A stretch of 64,000 nt of DNA from Kitasatospora sp. MAA19 (GTDB lineage Bacteria; Actinomycetota; Actinomycetes; Streptomycetales; Streptomycetaceae). The first letter of the stretch is position 1. Every line of letters begins with the position of its first letter. Made by a program: the position numbers and the translations under genes. The stretch lies in the NCBI RefSeq assembly GCF_029894125.1, contig NZ_JARXYZ010000017.1, positions 62,001 to 126,000 of the forward strand. Direction: 5' to 3'. Shown one piece after another: positions 42,723-52,213 of this stretch. The notes under the pieces are model-generated. The model did no database searches. It had not been told where the DNA came from and worked only from the letters and a program-made list of their open reading frames with translations.

Positions 42723-43751
42723 TCAGCCGCGCCCGGTGGCCGGCTGCCAGCCGAGGGCGGGGCCGAGGCGGGTGGCGATGTCGGTGAGGATCTGGACGTA
42801 GTCCTCCCGGGCGAAGGTGAACGGCAGCGCGAAGGCGACCTCGTCGACCTCCCGGTACCCGGCGTGGGCCCGCAGCCGCTCGGCGATCTCCGCGGACGTG
42901 CCGACCAGGTCGGGCGCGAACACCATCCGGGCCGGGCCCTGCGGGGCGAGGGTGCGTGGGGTGCGGGCGAGGGCGTACGCCTCGTACCTGGCGCGCTGCT
43001 CGGGCGTGGCGCTGTCGGTGGGGATGACGACGAGCCCCTGGGAGACGCGGGCGCGCTCGCCGTCGGGGTGGTGGGCGCGGAAGGCGCGGATCTGGGCGAG
43101 CTGGATCTCGGCGAAGTCCTCGGACTCCTCGGCCTTGACGACGCTGCTGGTGAGCAGATTGAGCCCGTGTTCGCCGGCCCAGCGGGCGGAGCGCAGGCTG
43201 CCGGCGCCGTACCAGAGCCGGGCGGCCAGACCGGGGGAGTGCGGCTGGACCCGACGGGAGTACACCTCGATGCCCTCGGTGCCGGCGAAGTCGGAGGCGG
43301 GTTCGCCGCGGACGAGGTCGAGGAGGCGCTCGGCGCGGCGGGGGCTGAAGTCCTCGTGTTCGCCGGTGTCGGGGTAGAGCGCGCCGCGGACCCGGTCGTA
43401 GTGGGTGGGCGGGCCGACGCTGAACCCGGCGTTCATGCGGCCGCCGGACAGGACGTCGACGGTGGCGAGGTCCTCGGCGAGGCGCAGCGGGTTCTCCCAG
43501 CCGAGCGGGGTGACGGCGGTGCCGAGGTGGATCCGGCCGGTGCGCTGGGAGGCGGCGGCGAGGACGGCGATCGGGGAGGAGATGCCGTACTGGAGGTGGC
43601 GGTGGCGGAGCCAGGCGCTGTCGAAGCCGAGCTGCTCGCCGAGGACGATGAGGTCGAGGGTGGATTCGTGGCCCTGGCGGGGGTCGGCCTCGTCGAACAG
43701 CCCGATGGTCAGGAAGCCGAGTTTCCGCAGCGGTCGTGGGGTCGGCGGCAT
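42723..43751 (-). CDS. LLM-class flavin-dependent oxidoreductase
   Basis: A 342-aa protein of the luciferase-like monooxygenase class. The N-terminus (KLGFLTIGLFDEADP, LGEQLGFDSAWLRHRHLQYG) and the core (IHLGTAVTPLGWENPLRLAE, DLATVDVLSGGRMNAGFSVG) are typical of the TIM-barrel fold that binds FMN or F420. The ATG at 43751 is chosen because upstream codons are Arg/Pro-rich and not family-like. The substrate is unknown. Confidence 0.9.
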   Translation of the reverse strand: MPPTPRPLRKLGFLTIGLFDEADPRQGHESTLDLIVLGEQLGFDSAWLRHRHLQYGISSPIAVLAAASQRTGRIHLGTAVTPLGWENPLRLAEDLATVDVLSGGRMNAGFSVGPPTHYDRVRGALYPDTGEHEDFSPRRAERLLDLVRGEPASDFAGTEGIEVYSRRVQPHSPGLAARLWYGAGSLRSARWAGEHGLNLLTSSVVKAEESEDFAEIQLAQIRAFRAHHPDGERARVSQGLVVIPTDSATPEQRARYEAYALARTPRTLAPQGPARMVFAPDLVGTSAEIAERLRAHAGYREVDEVAFALPFTFAREDYVQILTDIATRLGPALGWQPATGRG

Positions 43752-43940
43752 GGTGGGTGGCTCCGGGTGGTGTGAGGCGGCCCCCGGGAGGGCCGGGCGG
43801 GCCGGGTGGGCGGTGCCCTTCGAACGTACGCAGGTGGTTCGCGACCCCACAAGATCGGCGCGGGATCGGACATCCGCGTGTTACGCGGCGCAATCCCGGT
43901 TCACCGTCCTCGGCACCTGCCGTCCGGCCTCGCGCAGTGC

Positions 43941-43968
43941 GGCGGGCTCCGCCCGGGCGGAGCCCGCC
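43941..43968. terminator. Perfect 28-bp palindrome, likely terminator
   Basis: A perfect palindrome with 14-nt arms sits 13 bp after the stop of the SCO5389-family gene (minus strand). Confidence 0.7.
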
Positions 43969-43981
43969 GCGCCGTCGTCGG

Positions 43982-44371
43982 TCAGCAGCTGCGCAGCTCG
44001 GGGCTCTGGTTCCGGATCTGGTTCCGCAGCGAGGTGAACTCGCGGTAGGCGTCGCCGTCCTCGGTGCCGGGGCGGAACGCGCCGACGCGGTGGCAGTTGA
44101 CGAAGGCGAGCTTGACGCCGAAGTGGCCCTCCAGGCTGCCGCGGATGGCGTTGCTGGCGAGCGCGCGCAGCAGCTGGGCGCGCTCCTCGTCGGTGGGCGT
44201 GGTGTTGTCGGTGGTGAACTCGGCCTCGGTGGAGCAGAGTTCGGTGCTGAGGCCGGCGACGACCTGGTAGGCGTAGGGGAGGGAGGCGCGGACGGTGTCG
44301 AGGAAGTCGGCCTCGCTGACCTGGCCGTGCTCGGCCTGGGCGAGGAGGGCGGGGGAGACGTCGAGCGACAT
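43982..44371 (-). CDS. SCO5389-family protein
   Basis: A 129-aa protein matching a small family conserved in Streptomyces and relatives: MSLDVSPALLAQAEHGQV, then ADFLDTVRASLPYAYQVV, and LLRALASNAIRGSLEGHFGV followed by LAFVNCHRVGAF and a Cys-terminal end (NQSPELRSC). The function is unknown. GAGG precedes the ATG. It lies 81 nt downstream of the broken exporter gene on the same strand, so it may have its own promoter in the lower-GC segment near 44395-44425. Confidence 0.85.
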   Translation of the reverse strand: MSLDVSPALLAQAEHGQVSEADFLDTVRASLPYAYQVVAGLSTELCSTEAEFTTDNTTPTDEERAQLLRALASNAIRGSLEGHFGVKLAFVNCHRVGAFRPGTEDGDAYREFTSLRNQIRNQSPELRSC

Positions 44372-44452
44372 GGGTGTCCTCTTTCGCGGTGTCTGGTTAT
44401 CGAAGATGAAAACCATTGCAAGATGGACTGTCTTCGATGCCCGGACACCCTG

Positions 44453-45718
44453 TCAAGTGCCGTCCCCCGAAGGGCTGACGGGCGGCGCCTCCCGGCGGGC
44501 CGTGAGGACGAACAGGGCGATCGCCACCGCGAGCGCCGCGAACACCAGGCCCAGCTCGAACGCGTTGGAGATGCCGTGCACCAGCACCTCCGAGGAGTAG
44601 GGCGCCGGAAGCTTCCCGGTCGCCCCGAACTCGGCCGCCTGCTGCGGATCGGCCTGCCGCAGGAACGCGCCGACCTGCCGCCGGGTCTCGTTCCGGCTGG
44701 CCGTGCCGTACACCGTGACCAGGATCGACAGGCCCAGCGAGCCGCCCACCTGCTGGGTGGTGTTGAGCGTGCCGGTGGCCGCGCCGGTCTCGTGCGGGGC
44801 CACGTGGGAGACGGCGGTCAGCATCACCGGGACGAAGATCGAACCCATCCCGAAGCCGAACAGCAGGGTCGGGCCGAGGACCCCTCCGAGGTAGCCGGTG
44901 TCGACGTCGATCCGGGTGGACCACAGGACCCCGCCCAGCACCAGCAGCGAGCCCGCCACCAGGAAGGGCTTGGGACCGTACCGCAGCTGGTTGCGGGCGG
45001 CGAACTGGGCGGCGGTGACGATCGCCACGCTGATCGGCAGGAACGCGAAGCCGGCCCGCAGCGGGCTGAATCCGAGGATGTCCTGGACGAACAGCGTGAT
45101 GAAGAAGAAGACGCTGAACATCGTCGCGGCGACGCAGAGCATCAGCCCGTAGGCACCGGCGCGGTTGCGGTCGCGGAACAGGTGCAGCGGGGTGATCGGC
45201 TGTGGCATCCGTCGCTCGGTGAACAGGAAGGCCGCCAGCAGCACCACGGCGAGGCTGAACGCGGTGAGCGTCACGGAGTCCGTCCAGCCGTGATCGGAGG
45301 CCCGGATGAAGCCGAGGACCAGCGAGACCATGCCCGCCGTGGCGGTGAACGCGTCGGCCAGGTCGAAGCGCCCGGGGCGCCGTTCGGACTCGTTGATGTA
45401 CAGCGGCGCCAGCAGCGCGATCGCCAGGCCGATCGGCACGTTGACGAAGCGCACCCACCGCCAGGACAGCCAGGAGGTCAGCATGCCGCCGGCGAGCAGG
45501 CCGACGGCGCCGCCCGCCCCGGCGACGGCGGAGTAGACGCCGAAGGCGCGGTTGCGCGCCGGGCCCTCCTCGAAGTTGGTCGCGATCAGCGCGAGCGCGG
45601 TCGGCGAGGCGATGGCCCCGCCCGTGCCCTGCAGCGAGCGGGCCGCCAGCAGCCAGGCGGGGGAGGTGGCCAGGCCGCCGAGCAGCGAGGCGAAGCTGAA
45701 CAGCAGGACACCGACCTG
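44453..45718 (-). pseudogene. EmrB/QacA-type MFS exporter, 5'-truncated
   Basis: The frame carries helices 3 to 14 of a drug:proton antiporter (SLQGTGGAIASPTALALI, VYSAVAGAGGAVGLLAGGML, SWRWVRFVNVPIGL, HETGAATGTLNTTQQVGGSL). The first 70-80 residues, including helices 1-2 and the GRLGDLYGRR loop, are missing. The homology stops abruptly at about 45718, where a TAG precedes QVGVLLFSFASLLGG. A shorter frame from ATG 45484 could be translated but would not fold as a transporter. The breakpoint abuts the 3' end of the GH59 gene. Confidence 0.8.
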
Positions 45719-45819
45719 CTAATTCCGGACACCCCGCGACCGCGGGTGCCCGGCCCCGGGCGGTGGTTGCCGCTCGGGACCGGGCACGGTGCGATGGGTC
45801 GGCTCAGGAGCGCCGGGGG

Positions 45820-48219
45820 CTATGGCAGGGTCCACCGCTGGTTGGTGCCGCCGTTGCAGTCCCAGATCTCCAGCGGGGTGCCGTTGGCGGTGGCCGCCGC
45901 CGGGTCGTCGAGGCAGCGGCCGGACTGGGCGCTCTTCAGGGTGCCGTCCGGCTGGGGGAGCCACTGCTGGTTGGCGGCGCCGTTGCAGTCCCACAGCCCG
46001 ACCGTGGTGCCGTTGACGGTGCCCTGGCCGGTGACGTCGAGGCACTTGCCGTTGTGGGTGAGGGTGCCGTTGGTGCGGGTCCACACCTGCTGGGCGCTGC
46101 CGTCGCAGGCCCACAGCTGCACGGCGGCGCCGCTGGTGCCGGCGGTGGGTCGGGCGCAGGTGCCGGGCAGGGCGGAGGCGATCGGGCCGGTGTGGGTGGC
46201 GGGAGTGCCGGGGGTGAGGGCGAAGTTGTCGAACTGGTCGGTCTGGTAGCCGGTCACGCCGAGGCCGGCGCGTCCGTTGGTGAAGCTGGCGTCGGTCGTG
46301 CTGCCCACGGCGGTGCCGTCGATGCTCGCGGTGAGCGTCGCGTTGTCCAGAGTGAGCGCGACGGTGTGCCAACGGCCGGTGCCGAGGGCGGTGGTGGTGC
46401 CGGAGGCGAGGGTGGTGAAGTTCCAGCGGGTGTCGCTCTTGTCGATGGACCAGGCGCCGGTGTCGCTGACCCGCAGGTGGTAGGCGTTCAGGCCGTTGTT
46501 GTTGCGGCCCTGCTGGTTGACCCGGCCGAGGAGTTCGACGGTGCTCGACTGCTCGAACAGGGTGTCGGCGGTGACGGTGTAGTTGGACCAGCTGCCGTCG
46601 CCCATCATCGTGTACGGGGCGTTGTACGGCTCGTCGGTCCAGTTGATCGGCCTGGTCGGGGCCATCTGGCGCAGGCAGGTGCCGGTGCGGCCGCCGCCGC
46701 AGGCGACGGTCTGGAAGGCGCCGTTCATGTCCGCGAAGTACTTCGGCGAGGTGGTCGTCGCGGGCGTCTCGAAGGTGTCCGCGTAGGGCAGCTTCATCGG
46801 CGCGGCGGGCGGCGGGGTGGCGGTGCCCTTGCCCTGTCCGGTGGTGGTGGTCACGGTGTAGACCCGGCCGGGCTGCAGGGTGAGGGTGTACGTGCCGTGG
46901 GCCGGGGTGACGTCCTGCTGGTGGACGAACCAGTCGGCGGAGTTGGTGGAGTTGAGGTCGGTGGACCAGACGTGGACCTTGCCGGTGGACAGGCCACCGG
47001 TGACGGTGAAGCTCGCGGTCTGGGCGGTGGTGGCGTCCATCGTCTCGATGACGGTGCTGTAGTCGCGGTTGTTCGCGCCCTTCAGCGTGACGTAGCTGCC
47101 GTTGGTGCGGGCGCCGCCGAGGTAGCCGCTCGCGGAGTCGATGTAGCGCCAACCGGGCTTGGTGAACTGGGTGGTGTGCGCGGTGACCCAGGTGGTCTTG
47201 CCGATCGTGTAGTTGCCGGACCAGGGCTGGTTGGCGATCGACATGCCGTCGGTGGAGAAGAACAGGTCGGGGTAGAGCGCGGCGATGACCGGCCAGTTGA
47301 TGAACGAGGTCATCTTGCCGTCGAGGTAGCCGCGGTTGATCCCGCGCGCCACCGCCGGGGCGCCGCCGTCGGCGTCCTCGGAGCCGTTCTCGCTCGCCCA
47401 CAGCGGCTTGCCGAGCGCCTGGGCGTTCGCCGGGCTGGGGCAGTTGCTGAAGTCGCTCATGTACCCGCAGGGGTAGTGGACGCCGACGATGTCGACGGCG
47501 TTCTTGAATGCCGGGTCGGTGGCCATGGCGTCGGCCACGTCCCAGGTGTCGTCGGCGGCGACGACCTTGGTGGCGCCGTAACCGCGTGCCACGAGCGTGC
47601 TCTTCAGGTTCTCGTACCAGGCCTTGTCGAAGCCGCGCTCGTTCCACCCGCCGAGGTAGGAGACGTTCAGGTGGTGTTGGGTGGCGCAGCCCATCCAGTC
47701 CATCAGGTAGTTGACGCTGTCCTGGGACCAGAAGTTGCCGCCGCTGCCGGTGTTGCCGATCCAGCCGGGGGCGCCCCAGGACAGGCCGTAGAACGTGATG
47801 TCGGGGTTGCGGGCCTTGGCCTGCTCGGCCAGCCACCACTCGTAGCCCTGGTGGCAGTCGACGGTGCCGCGGGTGTGCTCGATGCTGGGTTCGGCGCCGT
47901 CGGTGGAGTTGGTGTCGCCGCCGATCTCCAGCTTCAGCGTCTGCAGCGAGGCTCCGTAGCCGGGCTTGAACAGGTAGTCGAGCAGTTGGCTGCGCTGGGG
48001 CTCCGGATAGTCCACCAGCAGGCGGGAGTTGCCGCCGCCGCCGGAGATGGCGCCGACGCCGTCGAAGGTGAGGCCCGGCTTGGCGCCGTCGATGGTGACG
48101 GCGGTGGGGGTGGCGGCCTGGGCGGCCGACGGCGCGGTCAGGCCGCCCAGCGCGCCGGCGAGGACGAGCGCCGCGCTCAGGGCGGTGCGCCAGGTCGATG
48201 ACAGGTGTTGACGGCCCAT
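45820..48219 (-). CDS. Secreted GH59 beta-galactosidase/galactocerebrosidase-like enzyme with ricin domain
   Basis: A 799-aa secreted enzyme. The ATG at 48219 has AGGAGA before it, and the signal peptide ends at AAQAA. The catalytic part has GH59 signatures: GAISGGGGNSRLLVDYPEPQ, QLLDYLFKPGYGASLQTLKL and EIGGDTNSTDG. The acid/base Glu is in LGGWNERGF and the nucleophile Glu in LWASENGS. A beta-sandwich (about 420-660) follows, then a C-terminal ricin-B type module with CDGSAQQVW, GKCLDVTGQG and NGGTNQRWTLP. GH59 enzymes cleave beta-galactose from galactolipids or polysaccharides. A paralogue lies directly upstream on the same strand. Confidence 0.92.
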   Translation of the reverse strand: MGRQHLSSTWRTALSAALVLAGALGGLTAPSAAQAATPTAVTIDGAKPGLTFDGVGAISGGGGNSRLLVDYPEPQRSQLLDYLFKPGYGASLQTLKLEIGGDTNSTDGAEPSIEHTRGTVDCHQGYEWWLAEQAKARNPDITFYGLSWGAPGWIGNTGSGGNFWSQDSVNYLMDWMGCATQHHLNVSYLGGWNERGFDKAWYENLKSTLVARGYGATKVVAADDTWDVADAMATDPAFKNAVDIVGVHYPCGYMSDFSNCPSPANAQALGKPLWASENGSEDADGGAPAVARGINRGYLDGKMTSFINWPVIAALYPDLFFSTDGMSIANQPWSGNYTIGKTTWVTAHTTQFTKPGWRYIDSASGYLGGARTNGSYVTLKGANNRDYSTVIETMDATTAQTASFTVTGGLSTGKVHVWSTDLNSTNSADWFVHQQDVTPAHGTYTLTLQPGRVYTVTTTTGQGKGTATPPPAAPMKLPYADTFETPATTTSPKYFADMNGAFQTVACGGGRTGTCLRQMAPTRPINWTDEPYNAPYTMMGDGSWSNYTVTADTLFEQSSTVELLGRVNQQGRNNNGLNAYHLRVSDTGAWSIDKSDTRWNFTTLASGTTTALGTGRWHTVALTLDNATLTASIDGTAVGSTTDASFTNGRAGLGVTGYQTDQFDNFALTPGTPATHTGPIASALPGTCARPTAGTSGAAVQLWACDGSAQQVWTRTNGTLTHNGKCLDVTGQGTVNGTTVGLWDCNGAANQQWLPQPDGTLKSAQSGRCLDDPAAATANGTPLEIWDCNGGTNQRWTLP

Positions 48220-48312
48220 GGGCGTCTCCTGGGTGTGGGGAGGGGTGGCGGTCCGTGCCGGGCGCCCGCAGGCGCCCGGCACGACGTGGGGGCAGGGGCT
48301 TCGCCGGTCCCG

Positions 48313-50775
48313 TTACGAGACGGTCCACTCCTGGTTGGCCCGGCCGGTGCCGCAGGTCCACTGGACGACCTGGGCTCCGTCGGCCGTCGAGGCGCCCGTG
48401 ACGTCCAGGCACTTGCCGCTGTTGGCCGACACCAGCTGAACGCGGGCCCCGGTGGCCGGGACGGGGGTCCACTGCTGGTTGGCCTTGCCGGTGCCGCAGG
48501 TCCACTGGACGACCTGGGCCCCGTCAGCGGTGGACGCGCCCGTGACGTCCAGGCACTTGCCGCTGTTGGCCGACACCAGCTGGACGGTGCCGGTTCCGGC
48601 GACCGGGACGAGAGTCCACTGCTGGTTGGCCTTGCCGGTGCCGCAGGTCCACTGGACGACCTGGGCTCCGTCAGCGGTGGACGCGCCCGTGACGTCCAGG
48701 CACTTGCCGCTGTTGGCGCTGGTCACGGTGTGGGTGGCCGGTGCGGCCAGCGGCGTCACGGTGGTGTTGGCGAAATCGGCGTGCTGGAAGCCGCCGACTC
48801 CCAGGCCGATCTGCCCGACGAGGTGGGAGGCGTCGGCGACCGAGGCGACCTGCGTGTGGTCGATCGACGCGGTGATGTTCTGGCCCTGCACGGCCAGTGT
48901 GAGGTTGTGCCAGGTGCCGGCCCCGGCGCCGGGGTAGCTGCCGCTCGCCAGCACGGTGTCGGCTCCGGCGCGGTCCTCGGTGAACAGGCTCCAGGCGCCG
49001 GTGTCGTCGATCTTCAGGTGGTAGCCGGAGCGGTCGTGGTCGACGTGGTCGATGCGGCCGAGCAGTTCGGCGGAGGTGCCGGCCTGTTCGAGGACGACGT
49101 CGGTGCTCGCCTGGTAGTGCGCCCGGGACGGGTCGCCCAGGAGGGTGAGCGGGGTGTAGTTCATGTCGTCGTGCCACGGGATGGGCGCCCGGGTGATCAC
49201 CTGGCGCAGGCACATCGGGGTGGTCGCCCCGGTCGGGCAGGGCGCGGTCTCGAAGGCGCCGGCCCAGTCGTGGAAGTAGCGGGCGGTGGCACCGGCGGGG
49301 TATCCGCTGAGGTCGGCCCGGTAGGGCAGCGGCATCGCGGTGGACGGGGGTGCCGCGGCGGTGCCCTTGCCCTGGCCGGTGGTGGTGGTCACCGTGTAGA
49401 CGTAACCGGGCTGCACGGTGAGGGAGTACGAACCGCCCTTCGGCGTCAGGTCCTGGGTGTGGACGAACCACCTCGACGGGTCGGTGGAGTTCATGTCGGT
49501 GGCCCAGACGTGCACCGGGCCGGTGGACAGGCCGCCGGCGACCTTGACGTTGACGGTCTGCGCGGCGGTGGCGTCGGTGGACTCGATGACCGTGCTGTAG
49601 TCCCGGCCGGACTTGAGCGTGATGTAACTCCCGCTGTGCGGGTCGCCGTTGGCGCCGGCACCGGCGAGGTAGCCGCTGGAGGCGTCCAGGTACTGCCAGC
49701 CGGGCTTGGCGAACTGCGTGGTGTGCGCCATCACCCAGATGTCGCGGCCCACCGCGTAGTTGCCGGACCAGGGCTGGTCGGCGGCCATCAGGCCGGCGCC
49801 CGCGTAGGGCAGCTCCGAGGGCCAGGAGCTGACCAGCGCCCACTTGATGTCCGAGGTGATCCGGGCGTCGAGGTACTCGCGGTTGACGTTGCGGGCCAGG
49901 GCGGCCGGGTCGGCTCCGTAGCTGTCGTTGTCGTCCTCGGAGGCCCACAGCTTCTTGCCCAGCCCGGTCGCGGTGCTGCTGCCCGGACAGGCCGTGTAGA
50001 CCGGGGTCGAGTGCCAGCAGGTGCCGTGCAGGCCGATGACGCCGACGGCCTTGGCGAAGGCGGGGTCGCTCGCCATGTCCGCGGCGATCGACCAGTGCTC
50101 GTCGTCGCTGTCGGAAGCGACCAGGACGGTGTCCTGGTGGCCGTGGCCGTCCAGGTCGGCACGCAGCTTCTCGAACCAGGCCTTGTCGTAACCGCGTTCG
50201 TTCCAGCCGCCGAGGTAGCCGACGTTCAGTCCGTGGCTCCGGGCGCACCCGAGCCAGGACTCCAGGTAGGTGATGTTGTCTTGCGACCAGATTCCGCCGT
50301 TCAACCAGCCCGGCGCGGCCCACTCCAGGCCGTAGAAGGTGATCCCGGGGTTGCGGGCCTTGGCCTGCTCCATGAGCCACCACTCGTAGCCCCGATTGCA
50401 GTCGACCTCGGTGGGGGTGCGCATGTGGGACGGCTCGGGGCCGTCGGAGGAGTTGGCGTCGCCGCCGATCTCCACCTTCAGCGTCTGCAGCGAGGCGCCG
50501 TAGCCGGGCTTGAAGAGGTAGTCCAGGACCTGGCTGCGCTGGGGCTCGGGGTAGTCGACCAGCAACCGCGAGGTGGCCCCGCCGCCGCTGATCGCGCCGA
50601 GACCGTCGAACGCCCGTCCTGGTGAGGAGCCGTCGAGCGTCACGGACTGGCCGGCCGTCGCCGGGGCCGGTGCCGCAACCGCCGCCGGCGAGGACATGAG
50701 GGTGGTTGCGATGCCCAGGGCGAACGTCGCCATCGCGGTGATCCCTCTGCGCAGTGGGTGGGGAGGTTTTCTCAT
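48313..50775 (-). CDS. Second GH59 enzyme with repeated ricin-type modules
   Basis: An 820-aa paralogue of the neighbouring GH59. It has a signal peptide ending PAAVA, then GAISGGGATSRLLVDYPEPQ, FKPGYGASLQTLKVEIGGD, acid/base Glu in LGGWNERGY and nucleophile Glu in LWASEDDN. The sandwich domain ends near 675. The C-terminus then carries three nearly identical units with SANSGKCLDVTGASTADGAQ, VVQWTCGTGKANQQW, each about 48 residues. It has GGAG before ATG 50775. The intergenic distance to the next GH59 is 93 nt. The catalytic domains diverge more than the repeat units do, which suggests recent unit duplication. Confidence 0.92.
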   Translation of the reverse strand: MRKPPHPLRRGITAMATFALGIATTLMSSPAAVAAPAPATAGQSVTLDGSSPGRAFDGLGAISGGGATSRLLVDYPEPQRSQVLDYLFKPGYGASLQTLKVEIGGDANSSDGPEPSHMRTPTEVDCNRGYEWWLMEQAKARNPGITFYGLEWAAPGWLNGGIWSQDNITYLESWLGCARSHGLNVGYLGGWNERGYDKAWFEKLRADLDGHGHQDTVLVASDSDDEHWSIAADMASDPAFAKAVGVIGLHGTCWHSTPVYTACPGSSTATGLGKKLWASEDDNDSYGADPAALARNVNREYLDARITSDIKWALVSSWPSELPYAGAGLMAADQPWSGNYAVGRDIWVMAHTTQFAKPGWQYLDASSGYLAGAGANGDPHSGSYITLKSGRDYSTVIESTDATAAQTVNVKVAGGLSTGPVHVWATDMNSTDPSRWFVHTQDLTPKGGSYSLTVQPGYVYTVTTTTGQGKGTAAAPPSTAMPLPYRADLSGYPAGATARYFHDWAGAFETAPCPTGATTPMCLRQVITRAPIPWHDDMNYTPLTLLGDPSRAHYQASTDVVLEQAGTSAELLGRIDHVDHDRSGYHLKIDDTGAWSLFTEDRAGADTVLASGSYPGAGAGTWHNLTLAVQGQNITASIDHTQVASVADASHLVGQIGLGVGGFQHADFANTTVTPLAAPATHTVTSANSGKCLDVTGASTADGAQVVQWTCGTGKANQQWTLVPVAGTGTVQLVSANSGKCLDVTGASTADGAQVVQWTCGTGKANQQWTPVPATGARVQLVSANSGKCLDVTGASTADGAQVVQWTCGTGRANQEWTVS
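48333..48722 (-). repeat. Three near-identical 144-147-bp repeats in the GH59 gene
   Basis: The motif beginning GTGCCGCAGGTCCACTGG recurs at 48347, 48491 and 48638. Each unit encodes one lectin-like repeat and the copies differ at only a few bases, showing recent tandem duplication within the coding sequence. Confidence 0.9.
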
Positions 50776-51454
50776 CGACTACTCCTGTCCTGCGGCTCTG
50801 GCGGCATGTGTGCGGGGGTGGCAGGACTCGGGCCGCGGACGGTCGGCTGGCCGGGGCAGCGAGCGCTGTCGGGTGCATGCCGGAACACCGGGCAGGAGCG
50901 TAGACCCAACGTCCAACATTAATCAACAATTTGGCATTAAATTCAACGTCGTTGAGCAACGGCAGGGTGCTCCGCCGCACGCCCGGACGCCGCGCCGGGC
51001 GGCCCGTCGCGCGACGGGCGCCCAGGCGCGGACCGGCCGTCTGTATGTGCTCCCACCTCGTGCTATTGACGCCGCGCCGACCTTGCCCGAAGCTGTCCGG
51101 GGCAACACCTTGCCGGCCGGTAGGAAGTGCTGGGACGGCCCGTCCGGACCGCCCCCGATCAGGGCAATCGCCAGGACGGCACCGAACGTGCAAGGCCGCC
51201 TCGTTGCACATCCCCCGGGAGGGGTACGGGCCGCCCTCGAGCGCGTGCGCGACCTTTCGGTCCGTCAACTCTCATGTACAACAGGGACTCTGAATGGACA
51301 TAACAAGAGGGTCTCGAAACTTCCCGGTTGGGAACATGGGCTTGACTCGGGCCTGGATCCAGGCGCTTCCTGTGCTTCGTCGCGTTTGATTGCGACGCTT
51401 TCTGATCGGTTGTGTTGCTTCTAGCTGGTCGGTCCCACACCAGGAGTCCCCACC
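50776..51454. other. Divergent promoter region between GH59 and binding-protein genes
   Basis: No gene is seen in this 679-bp gap. Around 50908-50961 lies an AT-rich segment with CAACGTC direct repeats and the inverted repeat CGTTG-AG-CAACG (50950-50961), a likely control site for the GH59 gene. Near 51351 there is the palindrome CCTGGATCCAGG, and at 51378-51397 an inverted repeat CGTCGC-N8-GCGACG, close to the binding-protein pseudogene start. Confidence 0.5.
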
Positions 51455-52147
51455 ATGCGCCTCTCCCTCCGCGGCCTCCTGGCCCCGACCGCCGCGTTGA
51501 GCCTGGCCACCGTCCTCGGGCTGGCCGCGTGCTCGACCGGACAGGCGTCCTCGAACACTGCCGACGCGCCGGTGGCGCCGGCCTCCGGCAAGATCTCGAT
51601 CACCTACCTGCAGAAGTAGGGGGACCGGTAGTACTTCGTGGACGAGGCCGCGGGGGCGAAGGCCAAGGCGGCCGAGCTGGGCGCCGATCTGAAGGTCGTG
51701 AACCTCGGCAACGACGCGAACAAGACGGTCAGCGAGGTCCAGTCCGCGATCGCGCGGAAGAGCGACGGCCTGATCATCGTGGTGCCGGACCCGGCGGTCG
51801 GCCAGCAGGTGGTCCAGACGGCCCGGGACGCCAGGGCTGCGCTGCTCACCGCGGACGACCAGGTCTGCGCGAGCGGGCCGTCCCCGGCGCAGTGCGCCGC
51901 GTCCGACCTGGTGCCCCGGATCGGCTTCTCCGGCCGGCAGATGGGCCGGCGGGTCGGCCAGCGCGCCGCGGAGGAGTTCAAGAAGGCCGGCTGGAACCCG
52001 GCGGACACCCGGATCATCTCCGCGTGGAAGCAGGACGTCACCGTCTTCGGGGACCGGGTGAAGGCCGCCAAGGACGCCTTCGACCAGGGCCGTGCCGGGA
52101 GCGCTTATGACAACATCATTGACGTGTTAACGCCGCCGCCGGTTTGA
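51455..52147 (+). pseudogene. Sugar ABC substrate-binding lipoprotein with two amber stops
   Basis: The gene starts with GGAG and an ATG, a lipoprotein signal (GLAACSTGQ) and KISITYLQK. TAG (51617) and another TAG (51629) follow, replacing Gln codons of the family's QKQGDQQYFVDE stretch; the middle Gln is Arg here. The frame then continues with AAGAKAKAAELGADLKVVNL, IARKSDGLIIVVPDPAVGQQ, PRIGFSGRQMGRRVGQRAAE and SAWKQDVTVFGDRVKAAKDA, as in arabinose-type binding proteins. It breaks off after about 210 codons, where the end of such proteins is lost. The last codons overlap the TetR-like operator at 52106-52125. Confidence 0.85.
52106..52125. promoter_or_regulatory. TetR operator upstream of the permease-amidohydrolase operon
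   Basis: The site TATGACAACATCATTGACGT differs at two of 20 positions from a site directly in front of the TetR gene (56266-56285). It is an imperfect inverted repeat and includes TTGACG, which could serve as a -35 element. It lies about 90 bp before the permease start. Confidence 0.65.
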
Positions 52148-52213
52148 TGGCTCGCATTCCCCCACACGTGCACTTCCCCACACGTGCACCCCCACAGCCA
52201 AGGCGGTGATCTG

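Noticed and set aside
48333..48722. Regularly spaced near-identical repeats that could suggest a CRISPR array
   Set aside because: The units are 144-147 bp, contiguous and coding, with lectin-like peptide repeats; there are no spacers or cas genes.
45763..50625. Very long plus-strand frames antisense to the two GH59 genes
   Set aside because: The minus strand shows signal peptides, catalytic motifs and ricin repeats; the plus-strand products are low-complexity shadows.
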